This document shows, piece by piece, positions 4,701-10,549 of a DNA stretch of 10,549 nucleotides. The position numbers were made by a program, and so were the translations under genes. Source of the stretch: Actinobacteria bacterium 13_1_20CM_4_69_9 (GTDB lineage Bacteria; Actinomycetota; Thermoleophilia; Gaiellales; Gaiellaceae); assembly GCA_001920085.1 (NCBI GenBank), contig MNJC01000090.1, positions 1 to 10,549 of the forward strand, written 5' to 3'. Within the stretch, counting starts at the first letter, position 1; each line of letters begins with the position of its first letter. The notes under the pieces were generated by a model. The model did no database searches. It had not been told where the DNA came from and was given only the letters and a program-made list of their open reading frames with translations.

Positions 4701-6248
4701 CTACCCGGTGAAAGCAACGCTTTCGCCGCCGGTTACAGCCTGGGGCGTGCCGACGGTCTCGGACGCATGTGACTCCGGCTCGAGCCCTTCCAGCAGCTCC
4801 AGCATCTCCTCCCGGCCCAGCGTTTCCTTCTGTAGCAACGCGGCCGCCACGCGATCGAGCGATGCGCGGTGCTTCGTCAGCAACCGAACGGCGTCGCTGA
4901 ACGCGCCGTCGGTCAGGCGCGCCTGCTCCTGATCGCGCAGGCTCTTCGTCTCCTCCGAGAGCGCGTAGTTGTCCGCGCGCATCGTTCGTGACGTGACCAT
5001 GTCGGACATGCCGTACTCGAACACCATCGAACGCGCGAGCGTCGTCACCTTCTCCAGGTCGTCCGCAGCTCCCGTGCTGATCCGGCCGAAGACGACGTGC
5101 TCGGCGGCGCGGCCGGCGAGCGCGATCTTCATCGAGTCGATCAGCTCCTCCTTCGTGCGCACGTAACGATCCTCGTTCGGGACGTAGTACGCGTAGCCGA
5201 GCGCGTCGCCGCGGCCGACGATCGACACCTTCTGCAACGGCATCAGCTCGCCCATCAGGTACGACATGAGCGCGTGACCGGCTTCGTGGAAGGCGAGCAC
5301 CCGCTTCTCCTTCTCGCTCACGACGCGCCGCTTCTGCAGTCCCGCGACGACGCGCTCCATTGCAGCGTCGAAGTTTTCCTGCGTCACGTACTCGAGGTTC
5401 TCGCGGCCGGCGAAGATCGCGGCCTCGTTCGCGAGGTTCGCGAGGTCGGCGCCGGTGAGGCCGGCCGTCTGACGGGCGATCATCGGCAGGTCGACGTCCG
5501 ACCCGAGCGGCTTGCCGCGGGTGTGCACGCGCAGGATCGCCTCACGCGAGCTCAGATCCGGCTGGCCGACGAGCACCTGACGATCGAACCGGCCGGGACG
5601 GAGCAGCGCCGAGTCGAGCTGGTCGAGCCGGTTCGACGCGCCCATGACGACGACCTGGTCCTCGCCGCCGAAGCCGTCGAGCTCCACGAGCAACTGGTTC
5701 AGGGTCTGGTCCTGCTCGCGGTTGAGGCTGTGGCCGCTGCGCGCGGTGCCGACCGCGTCGAGCTCGTCGATGAAGATGATCGACGGAGCCTTCTTGCGGG
5801 CGTCCTTGAACAGACGGCGGATGCGCGCCGCCCCCAGGCCGGCGAACATCTCGATGAACGACGAGGCGCTCGCGGCGAAGAAGGTCGCGCCGGACTCGGT
5901 CGCCGCCGCCCTCGCGAGCAGCGTCTTGCCGGTGCCCGGCGGTCCGTGCAGCAGGATTCCCTTCGGCACGCGGGCGCCGAGCCGCTCGAACTTGCGCGGG
6001 TTGCGCAGAAAATCGACGACCTCTTGCAGCTCCGCACGCACTTCGTCGACGCCCGCGACGTCTGACCACGTGACGGCCGAGCGGGACTTCGTGTCGACCT
6101 CGGCGGGCTTCACCTTCGGCATCAGCTGCAACATGCGCCAGAAGATGTAGAGCAGCAGGATGTAGAACGTCAGGCCGAGCAGCGGCCACCAGTTGACCAC
6201 GAAGTCGCGCATGGCGACGAAGTAGTGGTGCAGATCCACTCCCGGCAT
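4701..6248 (-). CDS. ftsH: FtsH-type membrane AAA+ zinc metalloprotease, short N-terminus
   Basis: A 515-residue ATP-dependent protease. Residues about 18-43 (NWWPLLGLTFYILLLYIFWRML) form the only clear membrane segment; the basic stretch after it puts the catalytic part in the cytoplasm. The AAA module shows Walker A GPPGTGKT (102-109), pore loop FAGLG (135-139; usually FVGVG), Walker B IIFIDELDA (157-165), and the second region of homology ending LLRPGRFDRQ with arginine fingers R220 and R223. The M41 domain has HEAGH (321-325) and the third zinc ligand D397 in TGAADDLEKVT. All catalytic residues are present. E. coli FtsH has two membrane helices, a periplasmic domain and about 644 residues; here the periplasmic domain is missing. 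A second, full FtsH elsewhere is therefore possible. The gene sits 33 bp after the hydrolase gene, with TTGACA overlapping that gene's stop codon. Confidence 0.92.
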   Translation of the reverse strand: MPGVDLHHYFVAMRDFVVNWWPLLGLTFYILLLYIFWRMLQLMPKVKPAEVDTKSRSAVTWSDVAGVDEVRAELQEVVDFLRNPRKFERLGARVPKGILLHGPPGTGKTLLARAAATESGATFFAASASSFIEMFAGLGAARIRRLFKDARKKAPSIIFIDELDAVGTARSGHSLNREQDQTLNQLLVELDGFGGEDQVVVMGASNRLDQLDSALLRPGRFDRQVLVGQPDLSSREAILRVHTRGKPLGSDVDLPMIARQTAGLTGADLANLANEAAIFAGRENLEYVTQENFDAAMERVVAGLQKRRVVSEKEKRVLAFHEAGHALMSYLMGELMPLQKVSIVGRGDALGYAYYVPNEDRYVRTKEELIDSMKIALAGRAAEHVVFGRISTGAADDLEKVTTLARSMVFEYGMSDMVTSRTMRADNYALSEETKSLRDQEQARLTDGAFSDAVRLLTKHRASLDRVAAALLQKETLGREEMLELLEGLEPESHASETVGTPQAVTGGESVAFTG

Positions 6249-6256
6249 CCCAGACT

Positions 6257-6285
6257 CATCGTCTTCAGGGGAGGCCGGATGTCAA
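6257..6285 (-). promoter_or_regulatory. Weak candidate promoter for the FtsH-like gene
   Basis: A perfect TTGACA (6285-6280) overlaps the stop codon of the hydrolase gene. At 17 bp spacing the -10 position reads ACGATG, a poor match, ending 8 bases before the ATG. If used, the mRNA would be leaderless. The -35 match alone may be chance. Confidence 0.25.
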
Positions 6286-6890
6286 CCTGACAGGCTCGAA
6301 ATCACCCGCTCCGCGGTAGTGAACTCGACGCCGGCGTCGCGCCAGGCGCTCGTGCATGTCGCCACGCGGGCCTCGTCGAGCCCGCGGGCCGCGTCTTCGA
6401 CGAAGACGACCTTCCGCCCACGCTCGAGGAAGCCGCGGATCGACGCGTCGTCGCAGACGTCCGTCGCCACGCCGAAGACGACGATCTCGTCGGGATCGAG
6501 GTGCTCGAGCACGCGATCGGCGTTGGGGTTCGTGAACACGTCGAAGCTCTTCTTCAGGAGCAGGAACTCGCGGCCACTCAGGTAGCGCTCGGGGAGCGCT
6601 TCGAGCGTGACCGGGATCGGATCCTCCTGCTCGGTCTCCGGGATCTTCCGCGCACCCCGCGTGCCGCGGAGGCAGTGCGGGGGGTACGTCGTCGAGTAGT
6701 CCGGCCGGTCGGAGATCTCGGGGTCGGTGAGCTCGTGGTCATCGGCCGACGCGACGTGCGCGATCCCGGCCGCACGCGCCGCCCCGACGAGCTTCTGCAT
6801 CGCGGGCACCGTTTCTTCCGCGCCCGGAACGTAGAGCTTCCCGTGCGGGAGCATGAAGTCGACCTGCGTGTCGACGTCCCAGATGATCAC
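6282..6890 (-). CDS. Isochorismatase-fold cysteine hydrolase, probable nicotinamidase
   Basis: A 202-residue cytoplasmic hydrolase. Starting at GTG 6890 it reads VIIWDVDTQVDFM, with catalytic Asp D7. The catalytic Lys lies in LLLKKSFDVF (113-114) and the nucleophile is C146 in FGVATDVCDDASIRG. A D-x-H pair (D50, H52 in ASADDHELTD) and H72 in PPHCLRGTRGA match the metal site of PncA-type nicotinamidases. The expected reaction is nicotinamide to nicotinate plus ammonia; other isochorismatase-family amidases share the fold. Two things favour nicotinamidase: the metal-site residues, and the overlap of its start with the stop codon of the nicotinate phosphoribosyltransferase gene (GTGA), which uses the product. 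The overlap also fixes the start. The frame is open far upstream (to 7430), but that is antiparallel noise within the NAPRT gene. Confidence 0.82.
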   Translation of the reverse strand: MIIWDVDTQVDFMLPHGKLYVPGAEETVPAMQKLVGAARAAGIAHVASADDHELTDPEISDRPDYSTTYPPHCLRGTRGARKIPETEQEDPIPVTLEALPERYLSGREFLLLKKSFDVFTNPNADRVLEHLDPDEIVVFGVATDVCDDASIRGFLERGRKVVFVEDAARGLDEARVATCTSAWRDAGVEFTTAERVISSLSG

Positions 6891-7972
6891 TCGACGAGCG
6901 ACAACCGCGGGTTCGGCTTGTAGCTGCGGCCGACTTTCGCGGACGGGCGCCCGTCGGTGAGGACGATGTCGGCGGTGAAGTCGTTCGAGCCGCGGATCAG
7001 CGACGAGCCGACGCCGTAGGCGTCGACCGGCACGCGCTTCTCCTCGAACTCCCGGATCTTCTCGATCGTGAAGCCGCCCGACGCCACGATCCGCACCTGC
7101 TCGAAACCGTCCGAGTCGAGCGCGTCGCGGACCTTCCGCACGAGCCGCTCGTTCACGCCGGTCGGCTTGAAGTCGCCCATCTCGTGCCACAGCGAGCTGT
7201 CGACCAGGGACTCCGACGTGTCGAGCCGCACCCCCCACAGACGCGGTCCGAGGGCGCGGGCAACTGCGAGCGCGGTGTCGATCGAGTGATTCTCGAAGTC
7301 CACGAGGACGGTGATGTTGATGTCGTCCGACGCCCACTCGGCGAACTTCGTGGCGGCGAGAACGGTGTTGCCCCCGTATGACGCGATCAGCGAGTGCGGG
7401 ACGGTGCCGATCCCCCGGCCGCCCCACCACGAGGCCTGCTCGTCCGTCGTGACGCCGACCGGCGCGCCGGCGATGCGGCCGGCTACGTAGGCGGCGTAGC
7501 CGTCACCGGTCTGGACGCGATGGTGGTCGTGCCGGGCCGGCATGAAGATGATCGGCTTGCCGTTCGCCGCGCGCAGCACGCGCACGGTGTTCGTCGTGAT
7601 CAGCGTTCGCCGTGCGAGCACTCCGAGATAGAGCGTCTCGAGGTGGGCGAAGAGCGTGTAGTCGCCCTCGATCGTCATCACGGTCTCCCACGGCTGGAGC
7701 TCGTCCCCGTCGAAGAGCGCGTGCACGGTGAGCGCATCCCAGTCGTGCGAGCAGAGCTTGAGGATCGCGATCGCCTCGTCCATGCCGCCGAGATAGGAGT
7801 CCTTCTTCTGGAAGACCTGCATCACGACGCGCGGACGCCGTCCGTCCTGCAGCAGCGTCGCGCGCGCGTGGTTGAAGTACGCGTCGGTGTAATAACCCGC
7901 GCGCATCTTCTCCACGGGTAGGTCGAAGACCTCCGGCGAGAGCCGCTCCCGTGTGCGCTCGCCGACGGCCAT
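6887..7972 (-). CDS. Nicotinate phosphoribosyltransferase
   Basis: A 361-residue enzyme that should join nicotinate and PRPP (with ATP) to form nicotinate mononucleotide, the committed step of NAD salvage. Family motifs run in order: FDLPVEKMRAGYYTDAYFNHAR (16-37), HLETLYLGVLARRTLITTNT (110-129), PARHDHHRVQTGDGYAAY (145-162), GRGIGTVPHSLI (185-196), VDFENHS (224-230), RLDTSE (249-254), RIVASGGFT (294-302) and DAYGVGSSLI (317-326), the last two forming the phosphate-binding end of the barrel. The protein is shorter than the classical E. coli PncB (about 400 residues) and resembles the compact NAPRT form of many actinobacteria. The ATG at 7972 directly abuts the stop codon of the DUF1385 gene (TGAATG). 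The hydrolase gene follows with a 4-bp overlap, so all three are one transcription unit. Confidence 0.9.
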   Translation of the reverse strand: MAVGERTRERLSPEVFDLPVEKMRAGYYTDAYFNHARATLLQDGRRPRVVMQVFQKKDSYLGGMDEAIAILKLCSHDWDALTVHALFDGDELQPWETVMTIEGDYTLFAHLETLYLGVLARRTLITTNTVRVLRAANGKPIIFMPARHDHHRVQTGDGYAAYVAGRIAGAPVGVTTDEQASWWGGRGIGTVPHSLIASYGGNTVLAATKFAEWASDDINITVLVDFENHSIDTALAVARALGPRLWGVRLDTSESLVDSSLWHEMGDFKPTGVNERLVRKVRDALDSDGFEQVRIVASGGFTIEKIREFEEKRVPVDAYGVGSSLIRGSNDFTADIVLTDGRPSAKVGRSYKPNPRLSLVE

Positions 7973-8746
7973 TCAGCTGCGCTCGAGCTCGAGGCACGCC
8001 GCGAGGGCGGCCTCCGCGACCTCGATCTGCGCGGGCGTCGGCTCTGCCGTCGCGACGCGGTGCTGCAGCTCGTGGCCGGGCTTGGCGAGCGCCCGGGCCA
8101 ACCGCTTGTCCGGGTTGCGAACCATCCACCCGAAGATCTCCGTCGACGCGGCCACAGCCGCGAACTGCGCGCCGAGACGCGCTGCCGTGCGCATGTGCGC
8201 CGGTGCGTGGGAGGCAAGCGTGTTGCCGAGCGCCGTCGTGGCGAGCAGCGGCCCGATCAGGTGCGAGCCGCAGCGCTCGTGCTCGCGCTGCGCGCGCTCA
8301 CCGTGCTCGTACGTCCCGATCGAGATGTGCTCCGCGCCGTGGTACGCGGCGACGTCGGCGCCGCGCAGCGCGAGCGCAGCCGGCGCAACGGAGAGCAACC
8401 CGCTCATCAGCTCCTGCGCAGCCGGCCCGAGCCGCGACGTGCGGACGATTCGGACGGCAACCGCGCTCACGAGCATCGTCGCGAGCACGCCCTTGCGCTG
8501 GAACGGCAGCCTCGCCTCGGGCAGGGCACTGCGAATCTGCGGAACGATCGAGAGCGCATCCGCCAGCCGCGCCGGCCCGCGAAGCAGCGGGCTCTCCACG
8601 CTCGCGCCGCTGAAGCGCTTGCGCCGGGCGACGACCTTCAGCTCACCGTCGTCCGTGCGAACCGCGCACGCCCACGCCGTCGGCCCGTGCACGAGCACGC
8701 CGTTGGCAAGCGCCATCCCACCGAGGCGGATCTTCTCCTCGCTCAC
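7973..8746 (-). CDS. DUF1385 (YqhQ-like) family protein
   Basis: A 257-residue protein from GTG 8746. It shows LGGMALANGVLVHGPTAWACAVRTDDGEL (the 'GGqAv.eGV.mrgP...avavR..dGei' start of DUF1385), then AYHGAEHISIGTYEHGE (134-150), HERCGSHLIG (156-165) and, at the end, PGHELQHRVATAEPTPAQIEVAEAALAACLE, matching the family's 'PGlwLQrltTreP.d.qiEVAiaAl'. Hydrophobic stretches around 88-100, 113-128 and 165-178 could be membrane segments, as in YqhQ. Function is unknown. The conserved His, Glu and Cys residues suggest a metal site (inference). A GTG at 8776 is an alternative start; it would run the gene into the hairpin at 8753-8791, so I prefer 8746. The core motifs are more diverged than usual: AEHISIGTYE in place of AEHK-INAYE. 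Confidence 0.8.
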   Translation of the reverse strand: MSEEKIRLGGMALANGVLVHGPTAWACAVRTDDGELKVVARRKRFSGASVESPLLRGPARLADALSIVPQIRSALPEARLPFQRKGVLATMLVSAVAVRIVRTSRLGPAAQELMSGLLSVAPAALALRGADVAAYHGAEHISIGTYEHGERAQREHERCGSHLIGPLLATTALGNTLASHAPAHMRTAARLGAQFAAVAASTEIFGWMVRNPDKRLARALAKPGHELQHRVATAEPTPAQIEVAEAALAACLELERS

Positions 8747-8752
8747 GAATCC

Positions 8753-8791
8753 GAGAGTAGCGCCGCGGCGCGTCACTGCGGCGCCGCTCTC
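8753..8791 (-). terminator. Interrupted hairpin after the M20 gene, possible terminator
   Basis: GAGAG (8753-8757) pairs with CTCTC (8787-8791) and GCGCCGC (8760-8766) with GCGGCGC (8778-8784), separated by a 2x2 internal loop and closed by an 11-base loop. It begins 10 bases after the M20 stop codon. There is no U-tract. It separates the TDO-M20 pair from the DUF1385-NAPRT operon. Confidence 0.4.
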
Positions 8792-8800
8792 TGCTGCGGG

Positions 8801-10117
8801 TTACCCGGCCGGCCCCAGCAGCGTTCGAGCAGCATGCCGCAGGAAGTCGACACCGAGCTCCAGATCCTCGACCGGGACACGCTCGTCCGCGGAGTGGATC
8901 AGGCGCGCCGCGGTCTCGATCGGCATCACGCGCGACGGGAAGAACCCGTACGCGACGGTCCCGAACGCCTCGCGGAACCAGTGACTGTCGGTGAAGCCGG
9001 GCACGCAGACGGGCGCGGGCTTTGCGCCCGGATCCACGCTCTCCACCCATGCCGAGACCGCGTCCCACAGCGGCGTCTCGATCTCGGAGCGCGTCCCGCC
9101 GTGCGACTCGAGCGACGTCACCTCGTAGTCGCCCTCGCCGAGCACTTCCCGGACGATCGCCTGCTGCTCGTCGACCGTCATCCCCGGGAGCAAGCGGCTG
9201 TCGACGGTGACGTCGCAGGTCGCCGGGATGACGTTGCGCTTCTGGGACGCATTCGCCATCGTCGGCGACAGCGTCATCGACAGCAGCGGCTCGACCATCT
9301 CTGCGAGCAACGGCGCGACGCCGCGGGCCTGCTCGAGCACCCCGGCCGGCGATGTCGGCCGCACGCCCGTCACCGTCTCGAGCAGCGCCTCGACCTCGGG
9401 GATGAGCTGCTGCTCTGGCTCGTAGGCGCCGAGCGCCTCGATCAGCGGCGCCGCCTTCACGAGCGCGTTGTCGGCGATGCCCGGCATCGACGCGTGGCCG
9501 CTGCGGCCGTGCACGCGCAACCTGAAGGGCGCGCTCATCTTCTCCGACACCGAGCACAGGTAGTAGGCGTTGCCGCCGGGCTCGACGCGATCTCCCGAGC
9601 CTTCGTTGATCAGGTAGTCGCACCGGACGGCGTCGCCGTGGTGCTCGCAGAGCCACGACGCGCCGAAGCCCGCGCCGACCTCCTCGTCTGCAGTCGCGCA
9701 GAAGATCAGATCGCCCGCCGGCTCGAAGCCCTCGCGCGCCAGCGACGCGATCGCAACGGCTTCCGCCGCGACCTGCCCCTTCATGTCGAGCGCGCCGCGC
9801 CCCCAAACCTCGCCGTCGCGCAACTCGCCGCCAAACGGGTCGGCGCTCCACTCCGACGCGTCTGCGAGCACGACGTCGGTGTGGGAAAGGAAGAGCAGCG
9901 CGGGACCGTCGCCCCGACCTGGGATGCGCGCGACGAGGTTCGCGCGCTCGGGGATCTTCGCGTACAGCTCGCAGGTGACGCCCGCGTCTTCGAGATAGCT
10001 GCGCAGCAGCTCCGCTGCGGGGGTCTCGTTGCCCGGCGGGTTCGTCGTGTCGATGCGAATGAGCTCCTGCAGGAGCTCCGTCACTTCCTGGCGCAGCGTC
10101 GCAACCTCAACGGCCAT
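8801..10117 (-). CDS. M20-family zinc peptidase/amidohydrolase (ArgE/DapE/ACY1 type)
   Basis: A 438-residue cytoplasmic enzyme. Visible motifs are LLFLSHTDVV (ligand H79, catalytic D81), VWGRGALDMKG (bridging D111), ATADEEVGA (general base E145, ligand E146), YLINEGSGD (E172 region), and near the end RLIHSADERVP, whose His is the last ligand. The middle segment (about 195-320: VSEKMSAPFRLRVHGRSGHASMP and following) is the dimerisation lid domain. M20 enzymes cleave amide bonds in small N-acyl amino acids or peptides; the substrate cannot be read here. The start is supported by GGAGGTG seven bases before ATG 10117, and the gene overlaps the tryptophan dioxygenase stop by 11 bp. Because of that pairing, a tryptophan-derived or N-acylated metabolite is a possible substrate, but this is only context. 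Confidence 0.9.
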   Translation of the reverse strand: MAVEVATLRQEVTELLQELIRIDTTNPPGNETPAAELLRSYLEDAGVTCELYAKIPERANLVARIPGRGDGPALLFLSHTDVVLADASEWSADPFGGELRDGEVWGRGALDMKGQVAAEAVAIASLAREGFEPAGDLIFCATADEEVGAGFGASWLCEHHGDAVRCDYLINEGSGDRVEPGGNAYYLCSVSEKMSAPFRLRVHGRSGHASMPGIADNALVKAAPLIEALGAYEPEQQLIPEVEALLETVTGVRPTSPAGVLEQARGVAPLLAEMVEPLLSMTLSPTMANASQKRNVIPATCDVTVDSRLLPGMTVDEQQAIVREVLGEGDYEVTSLESHGGTRSEIETPLWDAVSAWVESVDPGAKPAPVCVPGFTDSHWFREAFGTVAYGFFPSRVMPIETAARLIHSADERVPVEDLELGVDFLRHAARTLLGPAG

Positions 10118-10549
10118 GGCCGGGCACCTCCGTTTCGTCGGCTTCCTCTTCCTTTGCGCGCGCAGTGAGCTGATTGCGCGCGCGCCACAGTGCCGGGAAA
10201 AAGTTGTGGTGGATCATCTTTCCGAGCACCTCGACCGGCGTCCCCTGCGTTCCGACAACCTGATCGCCGATGATGCGCGCCACCACCTTGTAGTGGCGGA
10301 TGCGCCACATCGTCACGCGCTCGTCCCACTCGACCAGTGCCTCGGCGAGCTGGTAGAGCTGCTCGTGCTCGCGGCCCTGGACGTACACCTCGACCATGTC
10401 GAGCCCGGCGCCCGCGATCGCCTGCTCGAACGCCTCCCCGAGCGGCGGCGTGACGCGCCGCACCTCGCGAAACCCCGGTGAGTCGAACCCGCTGCCGTGG
10501 CCGAGCACACGGCGGATCGTCTGGTACTCCCACGGCGACATCTGCTCGA
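10107..10549 (-). CDS. kynA: Tryptophan 2,3-dioxygenase, C-terminal fragment
   Basis: An open frame of 147 codons running off the right edge. It contains EQMSPWEYQTIRRVLGHGSGFDSPGFREVRR, then EALVEWDERVTMWRIRHYKVVARIIGDQVVGTQGT and FFPALWRARNQL. These are hallmark blocks of tryptophan 2,3-dioxygenase: SGFxSxxFRE holds a substrate-binding Arg, the His in WRIRHYKVV is the heme axial ligand, and GTxGT lies near the substrate carboxylate. The enzyme opens the indole ring of tryptophan to N-formylkynurenine, the first step of the kynurenine pathway. The N-terminal half is outside the window. The GTGGSSG loop common in other bacteria reads GTQGTPVEVL here. An Arg/Glu-rich tail follows LTARAKEEEADETEV. 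The gene overlaps the M20 gene by 11 bp. Confidence 0.88.
   Translation of the reverse strand, partial: EQMSPWEYQTIRRVLGHGSGFDSPGFREVRRVTPPLGEAFEQAIAGAGLDMVEVYVQGREHEQLYQLAEALVEWDERVTMWRIRHYKVVARIIGDQVVGTQGTPVEVLGKMIHHNFFPALWRARNQLTARAKEEEADETEVPGHGR
10125..10131 (-). promoter_or_regulatory. Strong ribosome-binding site of the M20 gene
   Basis: GGAGGTG on the minus strand, seven bases before ATG 10117 and within the end of the dioxygenase gene. It confirms the start and indicates translation within a shared mRNA. Confidence 0.6.

Noticed and set aside
5097..6065. Plus-strand frame of 322 codons within the FtsH-like gene
   Set aside because: It is antisense to intact AAA and M41 motifs and is Arg/His/Val/Leu-rich without domain features.
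8060..10168. Very long plus-strand open frame of 702 codons opposite the M20 and DUF1385 genes
   Set aside because: It is Arg/His/Ala-rich low-complexity translation with no recognisable motif and lies antiparallel to two clear genes; such frames are common in high-GC DNA.

Overview
The window is about 70% GC, with short intergenic gaps, many overlapping start/stop codons and frequent GTG starts. Together with the gene content (mycothiol- or thioredoxin-type ArsC, a DUF3107-like protein, a short YchF variant) this suggests a high-GC actinobacterium. A Thermoleophilia-like lineage (Gaiellales/Solirubrobacterales) is my best guess from the flavour of the proteins, not a proven assignment. I see no tRNA, rRNA, CRISPR array, insertion sequence or phage gene.

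Layout. 1-158 (-) is the N-terminus of a DUF1015 protein, divergent by only 19 bp from a plus-strand pair: an OB-fold/HD-domain YhaM-like nuclease (178-1008) and an EamA transporter (1022-1855). The EamA gene converges on and overlaps arsC. 1844-2538 (-) is an arsR-arsC operon with a 4-bp start/stop overlap. Upstream of arsR, at 2529-2579, lies a compact divergent promoter with two perfect inverted repeats. On its other side is a 15-codon plus-strand ORF with seven cysteines and a strong Shine-Dalgarno sequence (2589-2636). This is the most novel-looking element in the window.

2633-4625 (-) is one operon: a methylmalonyl-CoA epimerase-like gene (broken), a DUF3107-like small protein, an ECF-type sigma factor and a YchF/DUF933 GTPase-like gene (broken by an internal deletion and frameshift). 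4701-6248 (-) is a short FtsH-type membrane AAA+ zinc protease followed by a GC-rich hairpin. 6282-8746 (-) is an operon of DUF1385 protein, nicotinate phosphoribosyltransferase and an isochorismatase/nicotinamidase-fold hydrolase. 8801-10549 (-) holds an M20 metallopeptidase and the C-terminal part of tryptophan 2,3-dioxygenase, which runs off the window.

How the genes work together. The hydrolase and NAPRT are consistent with nicotinamide to nicotinate to NaMN salvage. Tryptophan dioxygenase just upstream starts the kynurenine route, so the right-hand third may be a loose tryptophan/NAD district (inference). The ars genes reduce arsenate and sense arsenite, but no arsenite pump is present. 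A cysteine-rich peptide made from the same control region could bind the metalloid (hypothesis). The two damaged genes in the central operon mean either real decay or local sequence/assembly error; reads would decide. No stretch longer than 300 bases lacks a gene.
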